The notes: a model not told the origin generated them from the letters alone. A stretch of DNA of 64,000 bases from Streptococcus mitis (GCF_000722765.2 NZ_CP028415.1:1618501-1682500), one strand, 5' to 3'; positions 21,507 to 31,226 are shown, numbered from the stretch's first letter. Translations and numbers: made by a program.

Positions 21507-21989
21507 ATGTCAAAAGAAGTTATTGTCGAAAGTTTTGAACTTGACCACACCATTGTTAAAGCACCCTATGTTCGCTTAATCGGGGAAGAAACAGGGCCAA
21601 AGGGAGATGTCATCTCCAATTATGATATTCGTTTAGTGCAACCCAATGAAGACTCTATCCCTACTGCTGGCCTTCACACTATCGAGCACCTCTTAGCCAA
21701 ACTCATCCGTACCCGCATCGACGGCATGATTGACTGTTCACCATTTGGTTGCCGCACAGGCTTCCACATGATTATGTGGGGGCGCCACACCAGCGCTGAA
21801 ATCGCGACTGTTATCAAGGATTCGCTCAAAGAAATCGCTGAGACTACTACTTGGGAAGATGTCCCTGGAACAACCATCGAATCTTGCGGAAACTACAAAG
21901 ATCACAGCCTCTTCTCTGCTAAAGAATGGGCAAAACTCATCCTAGAACAAGGGATTTCAGATGATGCCTTTGAGCGTCATGTGATTTAA
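21507..21989 (+). CDS. luxS: S-ribosylhomocysteine lyase
   Basis: Cleaves S-ribosylhomocysteine to homocysteine and DPD, the autoinducer-2 precursor, in the activated methyl cycle. The 160 residues carry the metal-binding [12 protein letters not shown] motif, the catalytic Cys in [16 protein letters not shown] and [14 protein letters not shown]. The open frame runs upstream to 21372, but the ATG at 21507 has a proper ribosome site and the family start [14 protein letters not shown]. Flanked by terminators, so monocistronic. Confidence 0.96.
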   Translation: MSKEVIVESFELDHTIVKAPYVRLIGEETGPKGDVISNYDIRLVQPNEDSIPTAGLHTIEHLLAKLIRTRIDGMIDCSPFGCRTGFHMIMWGRHTSAEIATVIKDSLKEIAETTTWEDVPGTTIESCGNYKDHSLFSAKEWAKLILEQGISDDAFERHVI

Positions 21990-21998
21990 ACATAAAAA

Positions 21999-22032
21999 AG
22001 GAACCAGTTTTTTCAGCCGGTTCCTTCTTTTT
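21999..22032 (+). terminator. luxS terminator
   Basis: AAGGAACC, a loop, GGTTCCTT, then CTTTTTT, beginning 10 bases after the luxS stop; the upstream AAAAAA makes it potentially bidirectional for clpL. Confidence 0.85.
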
Positions 22033-22052
22033 TATTCTCAAAATTTTGTCTT

Positions 22053-22157
22053 ATACTCAATGAAAATCAAAGAGCAAACTAGGAAACTAGCCGCAGGCTG
22101 TACTTGAGTACGGCAAGGCGACGTTGACGTGGTTTGAATTTGATTTTCGAAGAGTAT
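22053..22157 (+). repeat. RUP-type repeat, copy 1 (105 bp)
   Basis: Begins ATACTCAATGAAAATCAAAG and ends GATTTTCGAAGAGTAT, imperfect inverted termini typical of the RUP miniature element of the mitis group, which is thought to be mobilised by an IS630-type transposase at TA sites. The interior reads CTAGCCGCAGGCTGTACTTG. Its right end abuts the clpL stop codon (22157-22159). Three further copies lie at 34753, 59937 and 63754. Confidence 0.8.
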
Positions 22158-24262
22158 TAGGCTTTTTCACGAATAACCAAAACACCATCTTCCATATCTG
22201 CTTCTAGGTGTTTGGCATCTAGGTGATCCAAATGGAAGTCCGTTACCTTATCACGAATTTCTTGTTCAACCACGCGACGAAGCGGACGAACACCCATGAC
22301 TTCGTCATAACCTTCTTCTGTGATATAGTCCTTAGCTGCTTGACTGACTACCAAATCAATGTCTTTCTTAGCCAAGGTTTGGTTAACTTCAGCCAACATC
22401 AAGTCCACAATCTTAGAAAGATCTTCCTTAGTCAAGTGTGAGAACTCGATAACTGCATTAAAGCGGTTGAGGAATTCTGGACGGAAGAATGGCTTCAAAC
22501 GGTCCATCAATTCTGGCTTATCCGCATCCTCTGTCAAGTTAGCTTCATAGCCAAATCCAGCATTTGAGGTCGCGATAATGACAGTGTTCTTGAAGTTTAC
22601 TGTGTTTCCTTGACCATCTGTCAAACGACCATCATCTAGAACTTGGAGGAGAAGGGTAATGACTTGAGGATCAGCCTTTTCAATTTCATCCAAGAGAATG
22701 ATAGAGTATGGATTGCGACGAACACGTTCTGTTAAGGTATTGCTATTGTCATCATAACCCACATATCCTGCTGTTGTACCAATTAGCTTAGAAACGGCTG
22801 TTCGATCACTGTATTCAGACATATCCAAACGGATGATTGCGTCCTTAGTTCCAAACATATCTAGCGCCAATTGTTTAGCAAGTTCAGTCTTACCAACTCC
22901 AGTTGGACCTACAAAGAGGAAGCTACCAATTGGGCGATTACCTTCATCAAAACCAGCACGGTTACGACGGATAGCACGGGCTACAGCTTCAACTGCCTTA
23001 TCTTGACCGATTACCTTATCTTGCAGACGATGAGCCATATCTTTCAGACGTTCGATGTCTGATGCTCCCATTTGTGACACTGGAATACCGGTCATTCGTT
23101 CTACAGACTCAGCCACATCGTTGACACTTGCAGTCACCTTCATATCTTCTGTGTGGTTTTCGATTTTCTTTTCCAATTCTGCGATGCGTGTTTTATAGTT
23201 TAGAGCTGCTTCAAAATCTTCTGCCTCAACTGCTTTTTCTTGTTTGTCTTTTTCTGCCTCAATTTCACGTTCAACAGCATGCACATCTGTTACTGGATGT
23301 TGAGCTGCCAAGTGAGCTGCCGTTACATCCACAAGGTCGATAGCCTTATCTGGCAAGCTACGTTGAGGAATATACTGAACAGAATAATCCACCGCTGCTT
23401 TCAAAACTTCGTCTGGCAAGATGACATTGTGATGTTGCTGATAGAGGTCACGAATTCCTTGAAGGATTTTATATGTATCCTCTGCTGAAGGAGCATTGAC
23501 CTTGACTTCGTTGAAACGACGAGCAAGAGCTGCATTCTTCAAAATAGTGTTACGATATTCGTCTTGAGTCGTTGCCCCAATCACTGTCAATTCCCCACGA
23601 GAGAGGGCTGGCTTGAGAATATCCGCAAGCCCCTTAGATCCACTATCTCCACCAGTGCTACCAGCACCGAGAATTTGATGAATTTCATCAAAGAAGAGAA
23701 TGATATTTCCCGCTTCTTTTACTTCATTGACTAAGTTTTGAACGTTTTCTTCAAAACTACCACGGTATTGGGTACCAGCCTCAAGACCTGAGATATCAAT
23801 GGAAATAATTTCTTTATTCTTAATGGCAGCTGGAACGTCACCGTTCACGATAGCTTGGGCCAATCCTTCTACTACTGCAGTTTTACCAACACCTGCGTCT
23901 CCAACTAAAACAGGATTGTTCTTGGTGCGACGAGAAAGAATTTCAGATGTTTCTTGAATTTCCTTGTTTCGTCCGATAACAGGATCCAGCTTGCCCTCAC
24001 GCGCTTCTGCAGTCAAGTTTCGACCTAGTTTTGCAAGGACACCGTCTTGTTTCATGCCTGACGTATGTTGTGGCATTTGTCCATCAGATTCTGCATTTCC
24101 TGGCAATTGGCCAGTTGCACGATAGTGAGCAAATTCCTCAGGTGTGACTTCACGTCCATTAATCAAGTAACGGCGATTTTCAGAACTATATCCTCGCATA
24201 CCACCCATCAATTGGTTAAATAAATCATCCATGTTGTTAAAATTATTAAAGTTGTTGTTCAT
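22157..24262 (-). CDS. clpL: ClpL stress chaperone ATPase
   Basis: HSP100 protein-disaggregating chaperone of the ClpL type (701 residues). It has a short N-terminal region in place of the Clp N domain, then the first AAA module with Walker [16 protein letters not shown] and Walker [14 protein letters not shown]-like coiled middle follows (about residues 330-375, [20 protein letters not shown]), then the second AAA module with [15 protein letters not shown] and [12 protein letters not shown]. It lacks the ClpP-binding loop as far as I can see, as expected for ClpL. Two CtsR-type boxes lie upstream. The stop codon is formed at the edge of a RUP repeat. Confidence 0.95.
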   Translation of the reverse strand: MNNNFNNFNNMDDLFNQLMGGMRGYSSENRRYLINGREVTPEEFAHYRATGQLPGNAESDGQMPQHTSGMKQDGVLAKLGRNLTAEAREGKLDPVIGRNKEIQETSEILSRRTKNNPVLVGDAGVGKTAVVEGLAQAIVNGDVPAAIKNKEIISIDISGLEAGTQYRGSFEENVQNLVNEVKEAGNIILFFDEIHQILGAGSTGGDSGSKGLADILKPALSRGELTVIGATTQDEYRNTILKNAALARRFNEVKVNAPSAEDTYKILQGIRDLYQQHHNVILPDEVLKAAVDYSVQYIPQRSLPDKAIDLVDVTAAHLAAQHPVTDVHAVEREIEAEKDKQEKAVEAEDFEAALNYKTRIAELEKKIENHTEDMKVTASVNDVAESVERMTGIPVSQMGASDIERLKDMAHRLQDKVIGQDKAVEAVARAIRRNRAGFDEGNRPIGSFLFVGPTGVGKTELAKQLALDMFGTKDAIIRLDMSEYSDRTAVSKLIGTTAGYVGYDDNSNTLTERVRRNPYSIILLDEIEKADPQVITLLLQVLDDGRLTDGQGNTVNFKNTVIIATSNAGFGYEANLTEDADKPELMDRLKPFFRPEFLNRFNAVIEFSHLTKEDLSKIVDLMLAEVNQTLAKKDIDLVVSQAAKDYITEEGYDEVMGVRPLRRVVEQEIRDKVTDFHLDHLDAKHLEADMEDGVLVIREKA

Positions 24263-24298
24263 ATTCTTTACCTCTTTTTGTTATTCATTATCACTGAT

Positions 24299-24315
24299 AT
24301 TGACTATCTTTGACC
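24299..24315 (-). promoter_or_regulatory. CtsR box near the clpL start
   Basis: Minus strand GGTCAAA-GAT-AGTCAAT matches the CtsR tandem heptamer (RGTCAAA-NAN-RGTCAAA) with one mismatch, 37-53 bases before the ATG. A weak promoter (GGTCAA, 17 bases, GATAAT) could overlap it. Confidence 0.7.
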
Positions 24316-24339
24316 TTTGTTTTAAAAAATTTAGACTAG

Positions 24340-24429
24340 CTAGATTGCTACTCTACGTACTATTTCTGGTTTTTCTTTTTCAAGCAGGAGTAGACTATCT
24401 TTACTTCTAAAGATTTCTAGATTAAACAT
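24340..24429 (-). CDS. Possible 29-residue leader peptide of clpL
   Basis: A small open frame between the upstream promoter and clpL: ATG at 24429 preceded by AGAGGTGG at 5-base spacing, encoding MFNLEIFRSKDSLLLLEKEK followed by PEIVRRVAI and a stop, 77 bases before the clpL start. It lies within the predicted clpL transcript. I recognise no family. Evidence is the strong ribosome site and position only; it could be a translated leader controlling clpL or a chance frame. Confidence 0.4.
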   Translation of the reverse strand: MFNLEIFRSKDSLLLLEKEKPEIVRRVAI

Positions 24430-24498
24430 AGACCCCACCTCTTTCTATTTTACTTTAAATAAGTGTTCTAGTAAGGCTTTCATTTACCTTACGTTCAT

Positions 24499-24548
24499 AA
24501 TATACTACATTAGTCAGAAAAGGTCAAGTATTTTGACTTTAATTGACC
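24499..24548 (-). promoter_or_regulatory. clpL: clpL heat-shock promoter with CtsR box
   Basis: Minus strand TTGACC (24522-24527), 17 bases, TATATT (24499-24504). Just upstream, GGTCAAT-TAA-AGTCAAA at 24532-24548 is a CtsR box with one mismatch. The resulting leader would be about 230 bases and contains the small frame at 24340-24429 and the second CtsR box. Confidence 0.78.
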
Positions 24549-24565
24549 AATATTTTTTAAAAAGC

Positions 24566-24592
24566 AAAAACACCCTGAAACATCAGGGTGCC
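24566..24592 (-). terminator. Terminator of the rsmH-ftsL-pbp2x-mraY operon
   Basis: Minus strand CACCCTG, loop, CAGGGTG, then TTTTTGC, immediately after the mraY stop at 24597. Confidence 0.85.
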
Positions 24593-24596
24593 ATTC

Positions 24597-25577
24597 TTAC
24601 ATCAAATATAAAATTGCTAACGTTAAGAGACTTGCTAGAAGCCCCACTCCCCAAAATAAGAAGTCAACCTTCCACTCGCTCCAAGGATTTCCTTTACCAG
24701 ACAATCCTCCAAGTTCAAAATGGTGATGCACAGGCGTCATACGGAAAATACGTTTGCCACCAGTCATTTTGAAATAGCCGACTTGCATCATGACCGAAGT
24801 TGTTTCAAAGACATAAACAATTCCGATAATCAAGAGAGTCCATTCTTGGTGAAGGGCCATAGAGATAGCTGCCAGCATTCCACCGAGCGCCAAACTTCCC
24901 ACATCTCCCATGAAGACTTTAGCAGGCTTATGGTTAAAGACAAAGAAACCAAGCAAACCACCAATCATGGCAAGAATCACTAGAAGGATATCCATCTGAC
25001 CTTGCATATAGGCAATAACTCCATAGGCAGACAAACTAATCACAACGGAAATACTAGCTAAACCGTCAATGCCGTCTGTCAAGTTTACTGCGTTTGAAAA
25101 ACCGACTAGCCAGAAAAGAGCGAAGACAATATAGAAAATCCCTAGATGCACTTGGTAGCCAAAGACAGAAAGCATATCTCCACCACGCTCATAGAAAAGG
25201 TAGAAGATAACTCCACCTAGAAGCTGAAGAGCCAATTTCTGCTTGGGATTAAGCCCCTCATTGATCTTGCGGAAAACCTTGAGGAAGTCATCTAAAAAAC
25301 CAACCAAGCCATACAAGACCAAAATAAACAAAATCATACCAACATTATTGGTCAATTGTTTTGAAAAAAGAGCAACGAGGAAACTCACCACTACTGCAGC
25401 AATTAAGAAAACCAAACCTCCCATTGTAGGAGTCCCAGCTTTTGCCTGGTGCTGTTTGACATCCTCATGCATCTGCTGGCCTGTAATTTGCGCCTTTCTA
25501 TAAAATTGGATAAAGGCCGGAATTCCTACTAAAGTTAGTAAAAATGTCACAATTCCAGCACTGATAGAAATAAACAT
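24597..25577 (-). CDS. mraY: Phospho-MurNAc-pentapeptide transferase
   Basis: Transfers phospho-MurNAc-pentapeptide to undecaprenyl phosphate, forming lipid I. The 326 residues span about ten membrane helices with the MraY motifs [48 protein letters not shown] and [12 protein letters not shown]. It lies one base after pbp2x in the conserved division operon. Confidence 0.97.
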   Translation of the reverse strand: MFISISAGIVTFLLTLVGIPAFIQFYRKAQITGQQMHEDVKQHQAKAGTPTMGGLVFLIAAVVVSFLVALFSKQLTNNVGMILFILVLYGLVGFLDDFLKVFRKINEGLNPKQKLALQLLGGVIFYLFYERGGDMLSVFGYQVHLGIFYIVFALFWLVGFSNAVNLTDGIDGLASISVVISLSAYGVIAYMQGQMDILLVILAMIGGLLGFFVFNHKPAKVFMGDVGSLALGGMLAAISMALHQEWTLLIIGIVYVFETTSVMMQVGYFKMTGGKRIFRMTPVHHHFELGGLSGKGNPWSEWKVDFLFWGVGLLASLLTLAILYLM

Positions 25578-25578
25578 A

Positions 25579-27831
25579 TTAGTCTCCTAAAGTTAATTTA
25601 ATTTTTTTAATGTTTTTGATAGCTGTATTAGTCCGAACATCTTGCTTCTGAACGATGGAACCTGACCCTTCAAATTCCAGCTCAATATCCAACCATTTAG
25701 CAAAGGTTTCAGCAGTCTCTTTTTTCCAGCCATACATGTCTGGAATTTCTTCTACCTTATCCGATAAAAGGAGAACTTGTTGGTTTGGTGCAAGATTGGT
25801 CCCTTCTTCTACAGAAGTCTCTTTAATCTTTGTTCCAGTACCTACAACGATTGGTTGCACAATATTTCGGCGTAAGGCTTCCGCCAACTCACCAGGTGAA
25901 ATATCCTTGATGCTAGGCATTGCATAAGAAGATTCTGTCGTAACTTTATCTAAATTCTTGGCTGGAGATTGAAGATTGAGAGATTCTTTCATAGCTGAAG
26001 CCCGCTCCAAGATTGGGTTGGCAAATTCTCCCAATTGGATACCTGAATAATGTTCAGGCTGTTGAACCGTTACATACAAGATAAAATCAGGATTCTCAGC
26101 AGGGTTCATAGCCACAACCGAGAAAATGTAGTTGGTAGAACCAACCAAGTAGCCTCCATTTTTCTCGTCAGCAATTTGGGCTGTACCAGACTTGAGGGCT
26201 ACATTTTGACCTGGAACATTGACAGTTGCTTTTCCTGTACTATGATTATACATAGTTCCATATCTAGGATCCGTTCCTACCAAGACCATGTGAGTCCGAG
26301 TTTGGCTAGCCGCATCTTTCGAAACTGGATTCCCTACAATTTCTTTTTGAGATTTACGAGCGGTTTGATCATTTGGATCATACAAAGCTGTAATAAATTT
26401 CGGCTCTAACATGACGCCATCATTGGCAATGGCTGTAAAAGCACGTAGCATCTGGGTCTGCGTTACAGAAATCCCCTGACCAAATGCACTCATGGCAATA
26501 TTGACAATATTATCAGCTGGAAGTTGACCAGCGTATTCATCTGTCAAGCCAAAGCGAGTTGGGACCCCAAATTTAAAGCGGTTTAGATAATCCAACCAAG
26601 TAGTATCTCCCATTTTTTGTTCAAGTAGACTCATTCCAACATTACTGGAGTGAGCGAAACCTTGTAAGAAAGTCATCATCCCACCAGTAGTCAAACCATC
26701 ATTAACATCCCAATCTCGAATCGTCACATCCGCTATTTTTAATTCACTGCTATTGAAGTATTCTCCACTTGGGAAGGTATTATTATCAATAGAAGAAGCT
26801 AACGTCATAACCTTCATGGCTGATCCTGGTTCATAGTTACTTTGATAAAGGATATCACGCCAAACAAAGTCCTTAGTGATTCCTTCTTTAGTATCTGCAT
26901 TAAAGGTCGGTCGTTGAGTGGTAGCAAGGATTTCACCAGTCTTGGCACTGACCAAGGTCGCGGTCATGTACTTACCTTTTACTTTTTCTAAAAAGGCATC
27001 CATCTGGGTTTCCATGAAAGATTGGAGCGGGCTAGACAATGTTGTATAAACATCCTTGCCATCTACAGTCTGCTGCGCTACCTGTTCTGTACCGGGTACG
27101 ATATTTCCTACACGGTCTTTTTCATAGGTAATAATTCCGTCTGTACCAGCAAGAATGGTATTCAAAGAACTCTCCAAACCAGAAGTTCCTAACAAACTCT
27201 TGCTGCCATCTTCATTTTCATGAAGTTGGGCTAAACCAATAAAACTAGAAGCAAATTGGCCATTTGGATAGCTTCTGTTAGGGCTCGTTGTAAAGTCAAT
27301 TCCTTCCACACTAGCATCTTTTAAATCTTTTTTAATGGCCATCATATTGGCATAGGTAATCCCATTTCCTTTGGCACCAAAGGAAACCTGGGTCAGATTT
27401 GGTTGAGCCAGTTGCTCTTTCACATAAGCTTCATCCATATCCAAATACTTATGGAAAACTTCAGCTACCTTATTAAACTGCGAATCCTCTACATAAAGAA
27501 TTTTACCCGTTGCTGACTTGTATTTTTTATCAATAACAGCATAGACATTATAAGAGGTCGCATCTTCTGCGATAGGCACTCCATTTCGGTCATAGATCGT
27601 CCCGCGTTTGGCAGGTACTGTTCGAGTTGTCTGGTGAACTTTTCTAGCCTCTTTTACCAAGTCAGTACCAAATATATTACCTTTTGCAATAATATAAGCA
27701 AAATTGGCCAAAAAGAGACCAAAAAGGGCAACCGCTACAAAGCTGAGGTACTTGCCAACTATCCTGCGGTTTTTTGCTGGAGATTTACGATTTTTTATCG
27801 CAAATCGGGTTATTTTTTCTGTCCATTTCAT
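25579..27831 (-). CDS. pbp2X: Penicillin-binding protein 2x, resistance-type allele
   Basis: Class B transpeptidase for septal peptidoglycan synthesis. The 750 residues (family length, no gaps) comprise an N-terminal membrane anchor (about 30-50), a dimerisation domain starting [15 protein letters not shown], the transpeptidase domain with S337-A-M-K340, S395-S-N397 and K547-S-G549, and two PASTA domains at the end. The active-site motif is SAMK, not the susceptible STMK. Against the R6 sequence as I remember it, T338A, M343T, A346S, A347S, R384G, S389L, Q447M and N514H are present, several of them known from mosaic penicillin/cephalosporin-resistant alleles. T550 is unchanged. Confidence 0.96.
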   Translation of the reverse strand: MKWTEKITRFAIKNRKSPAKNRRIVGKYLSFVAVALFGLFLANFAYIIAKGNIFGTDLVKEARKVHQTTRTVPAKRGTIYDRNGVPIAEDATSYNVYAVIDKKYKSATGKILYVEDSQFNKVAEVFHKYLDMDEAYVKEQLAQPNLTQVSFGAKGNGITYANMMAIKKDLKDASVEGIDFTTSPNRSYPNGQFASSFIGLAQLHENEDGSKSLLGTSGLESSLNTILAGTDGIITYEKDRVGNIVPGTEQVAQQTVDGKDVYTTLSSPLQSFMETQMDAFLEKVKGKYMTATLVSAKTGEILATTQRPTFNADTKEGITKDFVWRDILYQSNYEPGSAMKVMTLASSIDNNTFPSGEYFNSSELKIADVTIRDWDVNDGLTTGGMMTFLQGFAHSSNVGMSLLEQKMGDTTWLDYLNRFKFGVPTRFGLTDEYAGQLPADNIVNIAMSAFGQGISVTQTQMLRAFTAIANDGVMLEPKFITALYDPNDQTARKSQKEIVGNPVSKDAASQTRTHMVLVGTDPRYGTMYNHSTGKATVNVPGQNVALKSGTAQIADEKNGGYLVGSTNYIFSVVAMNPAENPDFILYVTVQQPEHYSGIQLGEFANPILERASAMKESLNLQSPAKNLDKVTTESSYAMPSIKDISPGELAEALRRNIVQPIVVGTGTKIKETSVEEGTNLAPNQQVLLLSDKVEEIPDMYGWKKETAETFAKWLDIELEFEGSGSIVQKQDVRTNTAIKNIKKIKLTLGD

Positions 27832-27834
27832 ATC

Positions 27835-28152
27835 TTACTCCGCTGTTCGGATATTTTCATTATTCAATTTCAAATCTTTTTTATCTGCAATCTCTTTCAA
27901 GCGCTCTGAACGAATCAATTCATTCACTTCCTGCTTAGCATCATCGAGCTCTGTCTTCTTTTCCTCTATCTGCGCATTGATTTTTGTTAAATCACTTTGC
28001 ACTTGCAAGAGTCGTGTCTGCATAAAGATAATGCTCACTGCTAAAACGAGAGCCGTAAAAGCGATGGAAAGATAAAAAGCCTTCTCCACACGTGAGAATT
28101 TTTTTATACGATTCTGCAAGAATTGACTGGTTGTTTCTTTCTTATCTACCAT
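27835..28152 (-). CDS. ftsL: FtsL division protein
   Basis: A 105-residue bitopic protein of the divisome: a basic cytoplasmic N-terminus, one membrane helix (about residues 27-45, FYLSIAFTALVLAVSIIFM), then a coiled coil (VQSDLTKINAQIEEKKTELD). It forms a complex with DivIB and DivIC that activates FtsW-PBP2x. It lies between rsmH and pbp2x with gaps of 9 and 3 bases. Confidence 0.93.
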   Translation of the reverse strand: MVDKKETTSQFLQNRIKKFSRVEKAFYLSIAFTALVLAVSIIFMQTRLLQVQSDLTKINAQIEEKKTELDDAKQEVNELIRSERLKEIADKKDLKLNNENIRTAE

Positions 28153-28161
28153 TTTTTCCTC

Positions 28162-29112
28162 TTACTTGTGAATTTTTCTGGCCACGCGCAACTTGGCTGA
28201 GTGCGAGCGGTTATTGGCTTCTAATTCTTCTGCACTTGGCAAGATTGGCTTACGGGATACTAATTCCATCTTGGGCTTGAGATCATCTGGGATGAAAGGC
28301 AAACCTTTGGGAACTTCAACTGTTGAAGCCTCCTTGAACAATTGCTTAGTCAAGCGGTCTTCCAAGGAATGAAAGGTAATCACTGAAATTCTACCATCTA
28401 GAGCCAACATCTCCATAGCCTGCTGGATAGATTCATCTGCTGCTCCCAGTTCATCATTGACTTCAATCCGAATAGCCTGGAAAATCTGCTTGGCAGGATG
28501 GCCCTTCTTCTTGAGCTCCTTGGCAGGTTTAGCCGACTTGATAATCTCTGCCAACTCCGTCGTTGTCTCGATTGGCTTGACTTCACGTGCTTGTTCAATC
28601 TTACGGGCAATCTGTTTAGAGAATTTATCCTCACCATACTTGAAGAAAATACGAACCAAGTCATGATAGTCATAGTGGTTCACCACTTCATAGGCTGTCA
28701 GACTAGCATCCTGATTCATGCGCATGTCCAGTGGCGCATCCTTTTTATAAGAAAAACCACGCTCACGCTGGTCCAATTGAGGACTAGACACTCCCAAGTC
28801 ATAACAAATTCCATCAATTTCCTGAACACCAGCTTCGCGCAAACGTGCCTGTAAATGACGGAAGTTATCCTTTATAAAAGTCACCATCCCCTTCTCAATG
28901 TAGGAAGCCAAGCGTTTTTGCGCATTGTTAATGGCATTCTGGTCCTGGTCAAAGGCATAGAGATGGCCTTTTTCACTTAATTTACTTAATAAATATTCGC
29001 TATGGCCCGCTCCACCCAAAGTCGCATCAACGTAGATACCGTCAGGCTTTACGTCGAGCATATCAATCGTTTCGTGGAGTAAGACCGTTACATGATGAAA
29101 TTCTTTTGTCAT
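28162..29112 (-). CDS. rsmH: 16S rRNA m4C1402 methyltransferase
   Basis: N4-methylates C1402 of 16S rRNA. The 316 residues have [14 protein letters not shown], the SAM-binding [16 protein letters not shown], the [20 protein letters not shown] motif, [10 protein letters not shown] and a C-terminal [14 protein letters not shown]. First gene of the division operon. A TAAAAT -10 with TG extension (TGTGGTAAAAT) lies just upstream of the ATG. Confidence 0.97.
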   Translation of the reverse strand: MTKEFHHVTVLLHETIDMLDVKPDGIYVDATLGGAGHSEYLLSKLSEKGHLYAFDQDQNAINNAQKRLASYIEKGMVTFIKDNFRHLQARLREAGVQEIDGICYDLGVSSPQLDQRERGFSYKKDAPLDMRMNQDASLTAYEVVNHYDYHDLVRIFFKYGEDKFSKQIARKIEQAREVKPIETTTELAEIIKSAKPAKELKKKGHPAKQIFQAIRIEVNDELGAADESIQQAMEMLALDGRISVITFHSLEDRLTKQLFKEASTVEVPKGLPFIPDDLKPKMELVSRKPILPSAEELEANNRSHSAKLRVARKIHK

Positions 29113-29196
29113 ATCCTATCTATTTTACCACAAATCCGACTAGCTTGCACTTGTCAGACAAATAGGACAAAAACAAGTAAGATTTCTTTAAGAAAT

Positions 29197-29260
29197 ATGT
29201 CAAATATGCTTGACATCTATTTCATAGAAGAATATAATGTAGTCAAATATATACGACATA
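29197..29260 (+). promoter_or_regulatory. Promoter and two operator dyads of the XRE/DUF3278 operon
   Basis: TTGACA (29210-29215), 17 bases, TATAAT (29233-29238): perfect consensus. A perfect dyad ATGTCAA-N6-TTGACAT (29197-29216) covers the -35. A second, weaker dyad TAGTCAA-N7-CGACATA (29240-29260) lies just past the -10. The placement fits repression by the adjacent XRE protein; this is inference. Confidence 0.75.
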
Positions 29261-29278
29261 AATCAGAAAGGAGAACAG

Positions 29279-29473
29279 ATGAATCGTGTGAAAGAATTTC
29301 GCAAGGAACTAGGCATTTCCCAGCTCGAACTCGCCAAGGATATCGGTGTCTCGAGACAAACCATCAATATGATTGAAAACGACAAATACAATCCAACCCT
29401 GGAACTCTGTCTCAATCTCGCCCGTAGCCTCCAAACTGACCTCAACAATCTCTTTTGGGAGGAAGATTTTTAA
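29279..29473 (+). CDS. Small XRE-family repressor
   Basis: A 64-residue Cro/CI-type helix-turn-helix protein (RVKEFRKELGISQLELAKDI, then GVSRQTINMIENDKYNPTLE), nearly all one DNA-binding domain, of the YozG/PBP-like short class. GAAAGGAG precedes the ATG. It heads a five- or six-gene operon of membrane proteins and probably binds the dyads in its own promoter. Small regulators of this class commonly sit with DUF3278-type membrane genes in streptococci. Confidence 0.9.
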   Translation: MNRVKEFRKELGISQLELAKDIGVSRQTINMIENDKYNPTLELCLNLARSLQTDLNNLFWEEDF

Positions 29474-29488
29474 AAAAGGAGCAAACTC

Positions 29489-30031
29489 ATGAAAAAAGAA
29501 ACCTTCACTGAAAAACTCATCAAACGCACATACGGTATTTCTGGTCCCCTTGACGAATACAAACGGCGTGAGGCCGATCGTATTGGGAACCAAGTCTTTA
29601 TCGTCCTCTTTTATCTGATGATTTTCGGAAATCTTATTCCACTCCTTCTGGCCTATAAATACCCTCAAGAAGTGGCTCTAATCTATCCTCCTCTGATTTT
29701 AGTGATTGCCCTCATCGCTGCTGGCTATGTCACCTACCAAATGAAAAAAACAGGGATTACAGCTATTGATCCAGATTTGCTGAGCGAGAAAGAAAGTAAG
29801 CAACTATACTACCCAGGTCTAAAAGCAGGTTTGTTCTTTGGTCTATGGATGTTTTTTATAACTCCTCTTCTCAGTATACTCATAGGTGAAGGTCAGGACT
29901 ATTTTCATTCTCTCCTCACTATAAGAAATGGTGTATCAAGCATTCTCGGTTCTATCTTCTTCGGAGCGAGTATACAGTTCCTCATCTCCCGTCGCATTGC
30001 AAAAGCTAAGAAAGATCAAGATGAGGATTAG
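29489..30031 (+). CDS. DUF3278-type membrane protein A
   Basis: A 180-residue protein with a basic start KKETFTEKLIKRTYGISGPL, then four hydrophobic segments (about 35-55, 62-80, 111-130, 145-160) and a charged tail AKAKKDQDED. The start pattern (TxxLLRxxxxIxGPxDE) is shared with the 192-residue protein at 30648 and matches DUF3278. Function unknown. The C-terminal half is repeated as the next gene. Confidence 0.75.
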   Translation: MKKETFTEKLIKRTYGISGPLDEYKRREADRIGNQVFIVLFYLMIFGNLIPLLLAYKYPQEVALIYPPLILVIALIAAGYVTYQMKKTGITAIDPDLLSEKESKQLYYPGLKAGLFFGLWMFFITPLLSILIGEGQDYFHSLLTIRNGVSSILGSIFFGASIQFLISRRIAKAKKDQDED

Positions 30032-30040
30032 GAGGAAACT

Positions 30041-30283
30041 ATGAAAAAAGAAAAGAAACAGTTACGTTATCCTGGTCTAAAAGCAGGTTCGATTTATGGA
30101 ACAGTGATATTTTTTATAATTCCACTCATTGATACCCTAACAAGTGAAAATCCAAATTTTATTAGTTCTCTTCTAAATACAAAACATATTTTCAAAACTA
30201 TACTGGGAGCTTTCTTTTTCGGAGTGATGATGCATATTGTCGACTCACTTCGTATTGCAAGAGCTAAAAAAGACCAGGATTAG
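30041..30283 (+). CDS. Half-length duplicate of the DUF3278-type protein
   Basis: 80 residues corresponding to the last half of the previous gene: KKQLRYPGLKAGSIYG against SKQLYYPGLKAGLFFG, and ILGAFFFGV...RIARAKKDQD against ILGSIFFGA...RIAKAKKDQD. Two membrane segments. It has its own AGGAGG ribosome site, so it is probably translated. It looks like a tandem partial duplication that has kept its frame. Confidence 0.7.
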   Translation: MKKEKKQLRYPGLKAGSIYGTVIFFIIPLIDTLTSENPNFISSLLNTKHIFKTILGAFFFGVMMHIVDSLRIARAKKDQD

Positions 30284-30293
30284 GAGGTACCTT

Positions 30294-30635
30294 ATGAAAT
30301 CACTAATAACTTTACTATTCAGTCACATTTTTGTCAGCATCTTTATTACCTTCGTCCTGGTTTCTGGACATATTACGCGTCCTTTCTTGATCATTTTCCT
30401 TTTATTTCTTCCTTTGCTGAACAAGGGACAAATACTTCAGAAAATCCAATCCAAAAAAATACGACTTCTAAACGTATCTCTCTGTTTTATCCTCGTATCC
30501 TTCCCACAACTTTTAAGGAGTCCTGCAGATTGGAGATACCTAGTATTTCTAACAACCTGTATCATTTTTAGCTTGATTTACTTCTATACTTTCTATCAAC
30601 TCGTTAAAGAAGTCAATCAAAAACCGCTCATTTAG
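30294..30635 (+). CDS. Small membrane protein in the XRE operon
   Basis: 113 residues, four hydrophobic segments, no recognised family. The frame opens at 30237, but the ATG at 30294, preceded by TAGGAGGTACCTT, is the better start. The 10-base gap from the previous gene fits an operon. Function unknown. Confidence 0.65.
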   Translation: MKSLITLLFSHIFVSIFITFVLVSGHITRPFLIIFLLFLPLLNKGQILQKIQSKKIRLLNVSLCFILVSFPQLLRSPADWRYLVFLTTCIIFSLIYFYTFYQLVKEVNQKPLI

Positions 30636-30647
30636 GAGGTTACTAGC

Positions 30648-31226
30648 ATGAAAAAAGAAGACTTCACCACTCGCCTACTTCGAAATTTCTTTCACATCCA
30701 AGGGCCTTTTGATGAATGCCGTCAAGAGGTTATCTACAAGGCTTGCGCCCGTTCTATGGTCCAAATCTTTTACTCTTCCTTCATTCTCTTCCTATTCTAT
30801 ATTTTGTTCGGACGCTTTATAGAAATTGTTCGAAATGTTATGCCCTACATCTATTTTGGACTCATTTGGTTCATGAGTATAAAAGCTCAAAGAGCCGTCC
30901 AAGAGCTTCATCTTGAAAAGGATGACAAGTCAGAAATCATCCTCAAAACCTACAGCAAAGCCCAAATCAAATTTAGGAGTTGGATTGTGTTTATCGGTAT
31001 TCAGATTGGTCTCTTTACCTTACTCATCTTTCATAAGGTCTTCGTTCAACAGATGTCCCTTTCAGATTTTGGGAAGTTGCTCATGCAATTCGATAAAAGT
31101 GTTCCTTTCCTGATGTATGGCCTGATTATCGGTAGCATTTTTGGAACCCTGACCTACGGATTTCTATCCCTACAGGAGGAGAAAACTCCTAAACATACCA
31201 AACAGAAGGAGAAAAGCAAGCAATGA
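30648..31226 (+). CDS. DUF3278-type membrane protein B
   Basis: 192 residues starting KKEDFTTRLLRNFFHIQGPF, like protein A, with four hydrophobic segments and a highly basic tail (KTPKHTKQKEKSKQ). A TTAGGAGG ribosome site precedes it. Its stop overlaps the gpx start (ATGA). Membrane protein of unknown role controlled with the XRE regulator. Confidence 0.75.
   Translation: MKKEDFTTRLLRNFFHIQGPFDECRQEVIYKACARSMVQIFYSSFILFLFYILFGRFIEIVRNVMPYIYFGLIWFMSIKAQRAVQELHLEKDDKSEIILKTYSKAQIKFRSWIVFIGIQIGLFTLLIFHKVFVQQMSLSDFGKLLMQFDKSVPFLMYGLIIGSIFGTLTYGFLSLQEEKTPKHTKQKEKSKQ

Noticed and set aside
22053..22157. Possible small RNA or BOX element between luxS and clpL
   Set aside because: The sequence is one of four related RUP-type copies in the window; it lacks the boxA/boxB/boxC organisation.
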